A stretch of 5,128 bases of DNA from an uncultured Campylobacter sp. (lineage in GTDB: Bacteria; Campylobacterota; Campylobacteria; Campylobacterales; Campylobacteraceae), in assembly GCF_938018145.1 (NCBI RefSeq), contig NZ_CALIII010000165.1, positions 1 to 5,128 of the forward strand. Direction: 5' to 3'. Position 1 is the stretch's first letter. Each line of letters opens with the position of its first letter. This document shows positions 1 through 4,987 of the stretch, one piece after another. The position numbers and the translations under genes were made by a program. The notes under the pieces were generated by a model. The model was not told where the DNA came from, ran no database searches, and was given only the letters and a program-made list of their open reading frames with translations.

Positions 1-318
1 CTAGACGCGCTTACGAGCGAGCTTGAGCGCCTGATAGTTCGGATAAATTTAACCAACTGCACCGCAAAAGCGGATGGCAAGAGCCTAACCGAGCTGATCG
101 CCAAACGCGACGTACTCACGCTAAAAGCTGGTGCATTGCGGGCTTTCGCGCAAGCTTCCGCGCAAAAAGTGGAAATTTATTCGCGCAGCGAGATTAAAAT
201 TTTAAGCACGGTTGATGTCGCGGCGCTACAAAAGCAGGTGGATGAGCTAGCAAAGCAGATCAGGCAGCTTGATACGACGCTGCAAGGCGCGAACTGGCAG
301 ACCGATCTGACCAACTAA
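1..318 (+). CDS. DIP1984 family protein (septicolysin-like), C-terminal part
   Basis: The frame is open from base 1, so the N-terminus lies outside the window; 105 residues are visible and the gene ends with TAA at 316-318. The tail is characteristic of the DIP1984/septicolysin-like family: an arginine-asparagine segment (RINLTNCTAK), a conserved LTELIAKRDVLTLK helix, then YSRSEIKILSTVDVAALQKQ and the ending LDTTLQGANWQTDL. The protein is mostly helical and charged, probably a coiled coil, with no membrane segment in the visible part. Family members are small (roughly 150 residues), so about a third is missing. The biochemical role is not established; the name septicolysin suggests a cytolysin, but I see nothing here that proves toxin activity. 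Recognition comes from memory of the family. A TTG at 136 could be mistaken for a start, but the family homology continues upstream of it. Confidence 0.85.
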   Translation, partial: LDALTSELERLIVRINLTNCTAKADGKSLTELIAKRDVLTLKAGALRAFAQASAQKVEIYSRSEIKILSTVDVAALQKQVDELAKQIRQLDTTLQGANWQTDLTN

Positions 319-322
319 AGCG

Positions 323-345
323 TCAAATTTAGCGGCGAAATTTGA
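323..345. repeat. 8-bp perfect inverted repeat after the DIP1984-family gene
   Basis: TCAAATTT at 323-330 pairs perfectly with AAATTTGA at 338-345 around a 7-base loop, starting 4 bases after the stop codon. Its position suits a transcript-end hairpin, but the stem is AT-rich and no T-run follows, so an intrinsic terminator is doubtful. It may just reflect the general abundance of AAATTT in this DNA. Confidence 0.4.
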
Positions 346-467
346 AAGGATTTCGCGAAAAATAAAATTTCGGGTAAGTATCGCAAGGGGCGAGTACAAA
401 AATTTATGGCAGCGCTCGCGGAAACGGCGCACCCCTTTTACGATTTATTTTCAGTAAATTTACAAGG

Positions 468-493
468 GCAATGTAACTACGCAATGTAACTAC
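468..493. repeat. Perfect tandem duplication, 13 bp x 2
   Basis: GCAATGTAACTAC occurs at 468-480 and again, with no mismatch, at 481-493. Only two copies are present. It lies in non-coding DNA and looks like a recent slipped-strand duplication. Both copies being identical suggests it is young or still variable. Confidence 0.9.
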
Positions 494-722
494 CGCGTAC
501 TGATCTAGCGATACCGAGGGCGGGAACGGGGAAATTTTAAAACGAAATTTTGATTTTAATAGCGCGGCTTGCGGGCTTGCAGTAAAATTTGGCAGCGGAT
601 TTGGGCGGGCTTGACGCTCAAATTTTACGCTAAATTTAGGCACGCTTGCCATTTTGCATTTTAGCTGCGAGCGTCAAATTTTATAAAAATCATAAAATTT
701 AGCCAAATTTAAAGGATGAAAT

Positions 723-1403
723 TTGAAATTTAAAACCCTTGCGCTAGCGGCTGTATTTTGCTTTGCAACAGGCGTAAATGCAGAGCTTGCGACAGAAGCA
801 AATTCCATAAATTTTATAAAAACGAGCGGCGCGGAGCTAAATCTTGCGGACGTAAAAGACGCCAAATTTCAAGATGTGCGATTTAAGAGCGCAGATACCG
901 CGGCGAACGGTACAAACTCAAACTCATCGCAAAAAGCAACCCTCATCGACGAAGCGAAAAATTTCTACCGCGTGGACGAGCGGCTGTTTCGTAGTGCTCA
1001 GCTTGACGGAGGCGACGCCGCGAAGCTGCACGAGCTTGGCATCAAAAGCATCGTAAATCTGCGCCATTTTAGCAGAGGCGGCGACAGAAGGGCGTTTGGG
1101 GATCAATTTTGGCCCGCGAACAAGCCGCTTCAAAGCTGGGAGATAAAGCCCGCGCAGATAGCGGACGTTTTGCGCACCATTCGCGAGCGCCAAAAGGAGG
1201 GCGCCGTGCTCGTGCACTGCTATCACGGAGCCGATCGCACGGGGCTTGTGGTGGCGATGTATCGCGTGATCTGATCGGGGCTAGATGCCGCGCGCAGCGA
1301 GATGATAGAGGGCGGATACGGCTTTCACTCCATGTGGCAGGATATCGCGGGCTTTTTGACGCCGCAAAACGAATCGCTTATAAGAGCCGAGCTTGGAATT
1401 TAG
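723..1403 (+). pseudogene. Secreted dual-specificity/tyrosine phosphatase, cut by in-frame TGA
   Basis: The reading frame starts with TTG at 723, chosen because AAAGGA (711-716) sits six bases upstream and the start gives a clean signal peptide: MKFK, a hydrophobic core, and cleavage after VNA at residue 20, placing the protein in the periplasm. Residues 80-183 are a bacterial DSP-like phosphatase domain: FYRVDERLFRSAQL (81-94), GIKSIVNLRHF (106-116), and the catalytic P-loop HCYHGADRTG (165-174) with nucleophile Cys166 and Arg172 of CX5R. The open frame stops at TGA 1272-1274 after AMYRVI, yet the same frame continues 42 codons through EMIEGGYGFHSMWQDI, a recognisable family C-terminus, to TAG at 1401-1403. 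Around the TGA the sequence also seems about three residues short compared with relatives (YQGW-like segment expected), by my recollection. The 183-residue product keeps all catalytic residues but loses the last helices. Either a true pseudogene, a truncated but expressed enzyme, or a sequencing error; family identity is confident. Confidence 0.8.
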
Positions 1404-1650
1404 ACGAAATTCTATTTTTCCGCCCGCTCAAGCGGCGTGAAATTTACGAATTCGGAGCGCGTGAACTTGATTTAACAAAAGCTTGAGCGGCTTAAATTCG
1501 ACTAGAGCCCGCCGGGCTTAAATTCGCAGACTACCGCGGCGAGTTATTGTGGCGGCGGCATTCGCGGGATGAGCCGCGGCAAGACTAAATTTAGGGCGAT
1601 AGGGTTTGCGAGCTTGAAAACGGGCTTAAATTTAGCATCGCCGCTTGCGC
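1404..1650. repeat. Intergenic stretch with inverted and direct repeats
   Basis: No gene is visible. CCGCTCAAGC (1424-1433) is perfectly complementary to GCTTGAGCGG (1481-1490), 10 bp around a 47-base loop. GGCTTAAATTCG occurs twice, at 1489-1500 and 1515-1526. AGCCC (1506-1510) and GGGCT (1514-1518) form a small GC hairpin with a 3-base loop that could mark the end of the phosphatase transcript, although no T-run follows. The arms may be remnants of a small repeat element; no transposase or target duplication is apparent. Confidence 0.45.
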
Positions 1651-1658
1651 GATAAAAT
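1651..1658 (+). promoter_or_regulatory. Likely sigma-70 -10 element for the LRR gene
   Basis: GATAAAAT matches the extended -10 style common in Campylobacter. Transcription would begin near 1665, leaving a leader of about 29 bases that includes the GGAG ribosome site at 1683-1686. No -35 hexamer is evident, as usual in this group. Confidence 0.45.
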
Positions 1659-1693
1659 TACGCACTTTAAAATTTCAAAAACGGAGACTACGA

Positions 1694-2554
1694 ATGATAC
1701 ATCACTTTGCGGATCTGCTAGATCGAAAGGACGATTACTGGGCGATGGTGCCCAACCGCGAACGTTTCGCATTCGCGCTAAACGGCCCCGTGGCGGACAA
1801 GCAGAGCTTGCAGATCGCTACAATCGGGGCGGATACTCCTTTTTGGGAGCAGATTTTTGAGTGTGGGGATCTGCAGGAGCTTACCCTGCATCTTCCGAGC
1901 AAGGAGCAGATCGCCGCGATATCTAGGCTTAGGCAGCTTAAGCGTCTGCGCATTACGAGAGCTCAAGTGAAGAATACCAACTTTCTCGCCGAACTGCCGC
2001 TTTTGCAGGAGCTCGTTTTGGAATACGTCTCGGGATTTTGCGACCTTTCGCCTCTGCGCGAGCTGAAAAGCTTAAGATCGGCGCATTTTGAAAATTTACG
2101 CAGAGTGAGCGATTTTTCGGGACTTAGCGGCATAGCCTCGCTGCGATATCTGTGCATTAGCGGCACGCTGGATTGGGATCAGCCGATTGTAGATTTCGAG
2201 TTTCTCAAAGGCCTAACGGGCCTTGAAGTGCTAAAACTAACCTGGATAAAGTGCAAGGCCCCATATCCGGCGCTTTTGCCGCTCGCCGCTCTTAAAAATC
2301 TAAAAAAGATAAGCCTGTATCCGCACGCCTTTGCGCTGGAGGAGTACGCGCTTGCGCAGCTTATTTGCGAGGGGGTAGAGGGCGCGCAAATGCCGCTTGC
2401 GGTGGAGTTTAAAGATACCGGCTATGTATATTTTCTAGGGCGAGGCTCGGGATACACCAAAATGGGGGCGAAAAACGAGCTGCAAAGACGCGCGGAGTTT
2501 GAGCAAAAATTTGAGGCATGCAAGCAAAAGGCGCGAGAAATTTTAAATTTATAG
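1694..2554 (+). CDS. Cytosolic leucine-rich-repeat protein
   Basis: A 286-residue protein starting with ATG at 1694, seven bases after GGAG (1683-1686), and ending with TAG. There is no signal peptide or membrane segment, so it is probably cytosolic. Residues 1-58 form a non-repeat cap (YWAMVPNRERFAFALNGPV). Residues 59-207 carry about six irregular leucine-rich repeats of 22-28 residues, for example LRQLKRLRIT (79-88), LPLLQELVLE (101-110), LKSLRSAHFE (124-133), LTGLEVLKLT (174-183) and LKNLKKISLY (200-209). This is the SD22/internalin-like pattern, a curved protein-binding scaffold without enzymatic residues. Residues 232-286 make a separate tail with a Gly/aromatic segment (DTGYVYFLGRGSGYTKMG) and a charged C-terminal helix. 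The partner is unknown. The next gene on the same strand is a SUKH immunity-type remnant, which suggests, but does not prove, a role in toxin immunity or another contact-dependent interaction. The frame shows no damage. Confidence 0.8.
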   Translation: MIHHFADLLDRKDDYWAMVPNRERFAFALNGPVADKQSLQIATIGADTPFWEQIFECGDLQELTLHLPSKEQIAAISRLRQLKRLRITRAQVKNTNFLAELPLLQELVLEYVSGFCDLSPLRELKSLRSAHFENLRRVSDFSGLSGIASLRYLCISGTLDWDQPIVDFEFLKGLTGLEVLKLTWIKCKAPYPALLPLAALKNLKKISLYPHAFALEEYALAQLICEGVEGAQMPLAVEFKDTGYVYFLGRGSGYTKMGAKNELQRRAEFEQKFEACKQKAREILNL

Positions 2555-2873
2555 GTATCGCTAAAATTTTACTCTTTGCGGCGAGCTAAATTTAAAACCG
2601 TAAATTTCTGCAAAAAAGCAAAGAAACCTTAAAATAGTAAAATTTAGGTCGTAAAATTTTACGCATTTTTCTACTGAAAATTCTCATACCCTTTTTCAAA
2701 TATGCGCTCACACCGCCTGTGCGTATCACAACCAAAATAGGCTAAATTTAAAGAGCCGATTTGCGCTTGCGGCGACGGGGCGCATAAAACGCCGCAAATA
2801 TCAGACAAAATATCCGTAAATTTAGCCGAAACGCAGTAAAATTCGAGCGGCAAATTTAGCAAAAGGAGCGATC
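2555..2873. other. Gene-free stretch between LRR and SUKH genes
   Basis: About 319 bases with no supported gene. It contains roughly ten copies of AAATTT and a perfect 14-bp palindrome, CGTAAAATTTTACG, at 2650-2663. No strong intrinsic terminator for the LRR gene and no clear promoter for the next gene can be singled out; TAAAAT-like elements around 2633-2645 are possible. The long spacing suggests the two flanking genes are not tightly co-transcribed. A 99-codon open frame on the - strand (2671-2970) overlaps the next gene and resembles nothing known. Confidence 0.45.
2650..2663. repeat. Perfect 14-bp palindrome
   Basis: CGTAAAATTTTACG reads identically on both strands, centred about 100 bases beyond the LRR stop codon. 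It could be an operator half-site pair, but with AAATTT so abundant here, chance extension of that core is the simpler view. Confidence 0.35.
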
Positions 2874-3556
2874 GTGGAAAATTTATTGTTAGCGCAGCTG
2901 CGCGAGGCGCTACCGCAGGGCATGCGCGTGCCGAGCGAACTTGAGGCGCTTTATGCGTGGATCGAAGCAAACGGCTTTTATGACGACGCGGGCGGGCGCA
3001 GACGCGGCTATCTCTACCCGCAGGATCGGCTGCAGCAGAGTTGGAGCGACGATGAGCGCGAGGGCGGCACGGACATCGTATTTTTCACGGATGATCCGAA
3101 AAATCGCGACGAGGAGCTAAGGTATTGGTTTTACGGCGAGGATCGCGAGCTTGCCGCGGAGATCAAGCAGCGGCTTTGCGTGTTCGCAGGCAGCGGCTCG
3201 GAGGGCTCGATGTGCGCGCTGTGGCTGGACGATGCGGGCGAGACTAGACCCGGCACATGGGATCGGGTTCGGGCTCGACGATGACCTGCGTTTTGGCTCG
3301 CAGCGGGCTTGATTTTTTGAGATTGCTTGCGATAGGATATGATGAAATCTGCTGAGATGAGGATTTTAGCACTCCGCCAAACAGCGAGAATGACGACTTT
3401 ATCGTGCATCCAAACCTGAAATTTCAGCAGTGGGTAACACAGACGTTCAAAACGACGATCCCGCAAACTGCGCTTGAGCTCGTCACTCCCGCACATTTGG
3501 ACGACGAGAACCCGAGCGATGAGTTTTTGATCTGGGTAAATCGCGTCGCAGAGTGA
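2874..3556 (+). pseudogene. SMI1/KNR4 (SUKH) family protein, frameshifted and nonsense-mutated
   Basis: The gene starts with GTG at 2874, five bases after AAAAGGAG (2861-2868). Codons 1-125 read PSELEALYAWIEANGFY (20-36), YLYPQDRL (47-53 region), GGTDIVFF (64-71), LRYWFYGED (82-90), LCVFAGSGSEGSM (101-113) and LWLDDAGETR, the order of motifs of the bacterial SMI1/KNR4 (SUKH) family. Around 3249-3256 the homology leaves this frame, which then hits TGA at 3282-3284, and continues one base over from 3254: HMGSGSGSTMTCVLA, then LDFLRLLAIGYDEIC. There TGA (3353-3355) replaces an expected Trp, and homology resumes as DEDFSTPPNSEND, FIVHPNLKFQQWV and TIPQTALELV, ending at TGA 3554-3556. Restoring one base and the Trp gives about 227 residues, full family length. 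SUKH proteins are often immunity factors of polymorphic or contact-dependent toxins; no partner toxin is in view. Only a 136-residue truncated product would be made. Two independent lesions make sequencing error less likely than real decay. Confidence 0.85.
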
Positions 3557-3766
3557 GGTTTAGTATAAATTTAAGTAGGTTAAGATGCAAAATGTCGCCG
3601 TTTTTAGTGCCGCCAAAGCCCTTGTGAGTACAACTTATTCTTGATAAAAGCTCGCTTGCAGAATCAAAAATAGCGACAAATTTTATCGACATAAGTTCAA
3701 ATTTAATCCATTGCAAAACTATAAATGAGAGAAAAAATTTAGCCCACCAAAAAGCGAGCCAAAAGC
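3557..3766. other. Convergent intergenic stretch between SUKH remnant and perR
   Basis: The + strand SUKH remnant and - strand perR point at each other across 210 bases. No gene is supported. GCTCGCTT (3650-3657) is complementary to AAGCGAGC (3752-3759), a distant weak pairing. A run of six A at 3732-3737 reads as a T-run on the perR strand and may help end the perR transcript, but I cannot find a convincing GC-rich stem just before it. Confidence 0.4.
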
Positions 3767-4177
3767 TTAATGGCGGCAGTTTTTGCAGTCTTTTACGGTT
3801 ACGAGCACATTCATCTTTTCGATGAAATTTCCGAGCTTTCTCTCCAAGCTTTCCTTGTACTCGCTCAGCGCCTCGCAGAAGTTATAGTCCTCGACGTGCC
3901 CGCAGCTCTCGCATACGACGTGGATGTGCGGGTAGCTAAAGATGTCGTAGCGCGCCTTTTGATTTGGCATATTTACCTCGACGACGAGGCCTTCGTCCTT
4001 TAGCATATTTAGGTTTTTATACACCGTTGCGAGCGATACGGACGGGTTTTCGGCGCAGATCTCCTCGTAAAGCTCATCGATCGTCGGGTGCGTGTGGCGG
4101 TCGAGGATTTTGAGCACGCTGAGGCGCTGCGGGGTGGCTTTGAGGCCGTGATTTTTGAGAAGTTCCATATAGTTCAT
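3767..4177 (-). CDS. perR: Peroxide stress regulator PerR (Fur family)
   Basis: A 136-residue Fur-family repressor that uses bound iron to sense hydrogen peroxide and controls oxidative-stress genes (in C. jejuni, katA and ahpC among others). The winged-helix DNA-binding part covers residues 1-75: LKATPQRLSVLKIL (12-25) and the recognition helix SVSLATVYKNLNML (46-59). The C-terminal dimerisation and metal domain has every expected ligand at a constant offset from Bacillus subtilis PerR: His30, Asp78, His84, His86 and Asp97 for the regulatory metal, and Cys89, Cys92, Cys131, Cys134 for structural zinc. Asp97 (Asp104 in B. subtilis), rather than Glu, is the PerR signature linked to peroxide-driven histidine oxidation, and the HIHVVC spacing places both oxidisable histidines correctly. 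ATG at 4175-4177 is preferred because AGGA lies six bases upstream (4184-4187 on the other strand); the ATG at residue 4 lacks such a site. Dxs lies upstream on the same strand but 810 bases away, so perR likely has its own promoter. Confidence 0.93.
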   Translation of the reverse strand: MNYMELLKNHGLKATPQRLSVLKILDRHTHPTIDELYEEICAENPSVSLATVYKNLNMLKDEGLVVEVNMPNQKARYDIFSYPHIHVVCESCGHVEDYNFCEALSEYKESLERKLGNFIEKMNVLVTVKDCKNCRH

Positions 4178-4202
4178 CGTTTTTCCTGATATTTTTTAGC
4201 TA

Positions 4203-4210
4203 AATATACA
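4203..4210 (-). promoter_or_regulatory. Candidate perR promoter -10 element
   Basis: On the - strand TGTATATT, preceded by a short T-run, sits 26-33 bases upstream of the perR start codon. It resembles the T-rich plus TATA-like promoters of Campylobacter and would give a leader of about 20 bases holding the AGGA site. No -35 element is clear. Confidence 0.4.
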
Positions 4211-4234
4211 AAAATTTTATTTAAAACTTCTTTA

Positions 4235-4263
4235 TAGTTGGTAATATAAATTATTATTTACTA
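4235..4263. promoter_or_regulatory. Imperfect 29-bp dyad upstream of perR, possible Fur-family operator
   Basis: TAGT (4235-4238) and TAATA (4242-4246) mirror TATTA (4252-4256) and ACTA (4260-4263) about a centre at 4249: 9 of 14 positions pair. The site is very AT-rich and lies just upstream of the perR -10 element. PerR autoregulates in C. jejuni, so an operator is expected here, but the match to the classic Bacillus Per box is poor and the dyad could be chance in AT-rich DNA. Confidence 0.3.
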
Positions 4264-4313
4264 AAATTTGTGTCATTTGTAGTCAAATTTATACTTTTTA
4301 CGAGTTTAAGCGC

Positions 4314-4319
4314 TATACT
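4314..4319 (+). promoter_or_regulatory. Candidate + strand promoter -10 element
   Basis: TATACT, one mismatch from TATAAT, with a T-rich stretch (4294-4299) about 15-20 bases upstream. A transcript would begin near 4326, diverge from perR and run through the repeat cluster at 4410-4509. No + strand gene lies downstream. Confidence 0.3.
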
Positions 4320-4409
4320 CAAGGTAAATTTTAGACGTTTAGACTTAAAATTGCCATGCCGAATTTAAATAAAAATCCGACTTTTAATGCGGTGTAAATT
4401 TTCCTATCG

Positions 4410-4506
4410 ATCGTTGCAACCGACCGCTGCTTATCACCGCTACCGTAAAAATTTATTTTTTGTCGGTTGCGGCGATACCGCAGCGTTTTAGATACGGCTA
4501 CGTTTT
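4410..4506. repeat. Cluster of related direct and inverted repeats
   Basis: 4410-4422 and 4433-4445 are similar in the same orientation (9 of 13 bases); both are complementary to the segment around 4462-4476. 4474-4489 and 4491-4506 (GATACCGCAGCGTTTT versus GATACGGCTACGTTTT) agree at 13 of 16 bases with a 17-base period. The cluster is non-coding and more GC-rich than its flanks. Confidence 0.6.
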
Positions 4507-4509
4507 TTT
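4479..4509 (+). terminator. Possible intrinsic terminator
   Basis: AGC-GT (4482-4486) pairs with AC-GCT (4494-4499, with G4496 bulged), extended by CG pairs at 4479-4480/4501-4502 across one mismatch, and is followed at once by seven T (4503-4509). Another seven T lie at 4514-4520. The stem is imperfect, so termination strength is uncertain. Confidence 0.35.
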
Positions 4510-4567
4510 CGCATTTTTTTAGTTTTCGCTAATTGCGATTTTAAATTTAAACAAGCTTCTGTGCCTT

Positions 4568-4577
4568 GCCGTACGGC
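4568..4577. repeat. Perfect 10-bp palindrome
   Basis: GCCGTACGGC reads the same on both strands. Its right half plus flank (TACGGCTA) recurs at 4493-4500 in the repeat cluster, hinting that both belong to one repeat family. Confidence 0.35.
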
Positions 4578-4617
4578 TAAATTTACGAGCAAAAATCTAC
4601 TTAAATTTTACCTTTTT

Positions 4618-4625
4618 GATAAAAT
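4618..4625 (+). promoter_or_regulatory. Strong-looking + strand promoter -10 element with no gene after it
   Basis: GATAAAAT directly follows five T, the form seen at many Campylobacter vegetative promoters. Transcription would start near 4632 and run toward the 3' end of dxs, antisense to it. No + strand gene lies downstream inside the window, so this either drives an unrecognised RNA, is a relic of a lost gene, or is a chance match. Confidence 0.35.
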
Positions 4626-4987
4626 CCGCGTCAAATCAAGCACCGGCGCCAAATTTAAGCATTATAAACGGCAAAAAACGAAAGTCTGCAATGTTTTTAG
4701 CGATTTTATCCTAGGGCACAGCGAGCAAAACAAACCTTAGCACAAAGCCTATCGCGGCTCAAATTTAACCCAAAATTCGCTCGCAAGCCAGCCCGTAAAA
4801 AAGATAAACGAAGATAAAAATCAATAAAACCGGCTTAACTCGCGCAAATTTGCCCGTACCGTTTAGGGGCGGTAAATCAAAGTAAGAGTAGCGAGACCGA
4901 GTATAAAAAGGTTTGTTTCGCTCAAATTTTTCGCCTTTTCCGCCTAAATGCGCTCGCCAAAACGCGCAAAAACTCTTCAGTTCAAAT

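Larger units (their letters stand above)
319..722. other. Gene-free stretch, AAATTT-rich, with possible promoter
   Basis: No convincing gene is visible on either strand across 404 bases. The stretch contains about a dozen copies of AAATTT, the inverted repeat at 323-345 and the tandem duplication at 468-493. Near the right end, TATAAA at 682-687 and CATAAAAT at 691-698 are possible -10 elements for the phosphatase gene, which would give a leader of a few tens of bases; no -35 element is clear, which is normal in Campylobacter. An 82-codon open frame on the - strand (404-652) shows no recognisable protein. Confidence 0.5.
4326..4509 (+). ncRNA. Candidate structured small RNA between perR and dxs
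   Basis: No coding frame fits this stretch, yet it is the most structured piece of the window. Fold A pairs 4410-4424 with 4462-4476 as 15 consecutive pairs, two of them U-G (4414/4472, 4415/4471), which are allowed only in + strand RNA. Fold B is a 61-base imperfect hairpin, 4425-4485, with 22 pairs in five short blocks and loop 4452-4457. A and B compete for 4462-4476. The terminator-like hairpin 4479-4502 with seven T is compatible with A but not B. A promoter-like TATACT is at 4314-4319. The 5' end is inferred, and no known RNA family (tRNA, tmRNA, SRP, 6S) is recognisable. Alternatives are a degenerate repeat element or a palindromic DNA site. No expression evidence is available. Confidence 0.3.
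4510..4987. other. Gene-free stretch between repeat cluster and dxs
   Basis: About 480 bases with no supported gene on either strand. It contains a perfect palindrome GCCGTACGGC (4568-4577), around eight AAATTT copies and the promoter-like element at 4618-4625. TGCGC (4949-4953) and GCGCA (4964-4968) could form a weak hairpin about 20-40 bases beyond the dxs stop, followed on that strand by only three T. A frame without start codons is open on the - strand (about 4765-5004) and is probably chance. Confidence 0.5.

Noticed and set aside
404..652. 82-codon - strand open frame in the first intergenic stretch
   Set aside because: Composition is basic and proline-rich with no family resemblance, and it covers repeated AAATTT DNA.
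1109..1486. 125-codon + strand frame crossing the phosphatase
   Set aside because: It is arginine-rich and out of frame with the phosphatase motifs, a shadow of the real gene.
1424..1526. Insertion-sequence remnant from the inverted repeat pair
   Set aside because: The arms are only 10 bp and about 47 bp apart, with no transposase fragment or target duplication.
2671..2970. 99-codon - strand open frame overlapping the SUKH start
   Set aside because: It runs antisense into a homology-supported gene and resembles no known protein.
1272..3355. TGA read as Trp, which would repair both broken genes
   Set aside because: Trp is encoded by TGG throughout the window, the SUKH gene needs a frameshift repair as well, and its natural end is itself TGA.
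3131..3716. Two - strand open frames (3131-3496 and 3483-3716)
   Set aside because: The first is antisense to the SUKH remnant, where the + strand shows clear family homology; the second overlaps its tail and has no recognisable sequence.
4178..4987. tRNA, tmRNA or other standard RNA gene in the long gap
   Set aside because: I found no T-loop GTTCGA-type motif, cloverleaf arms or known conserved RNA core.
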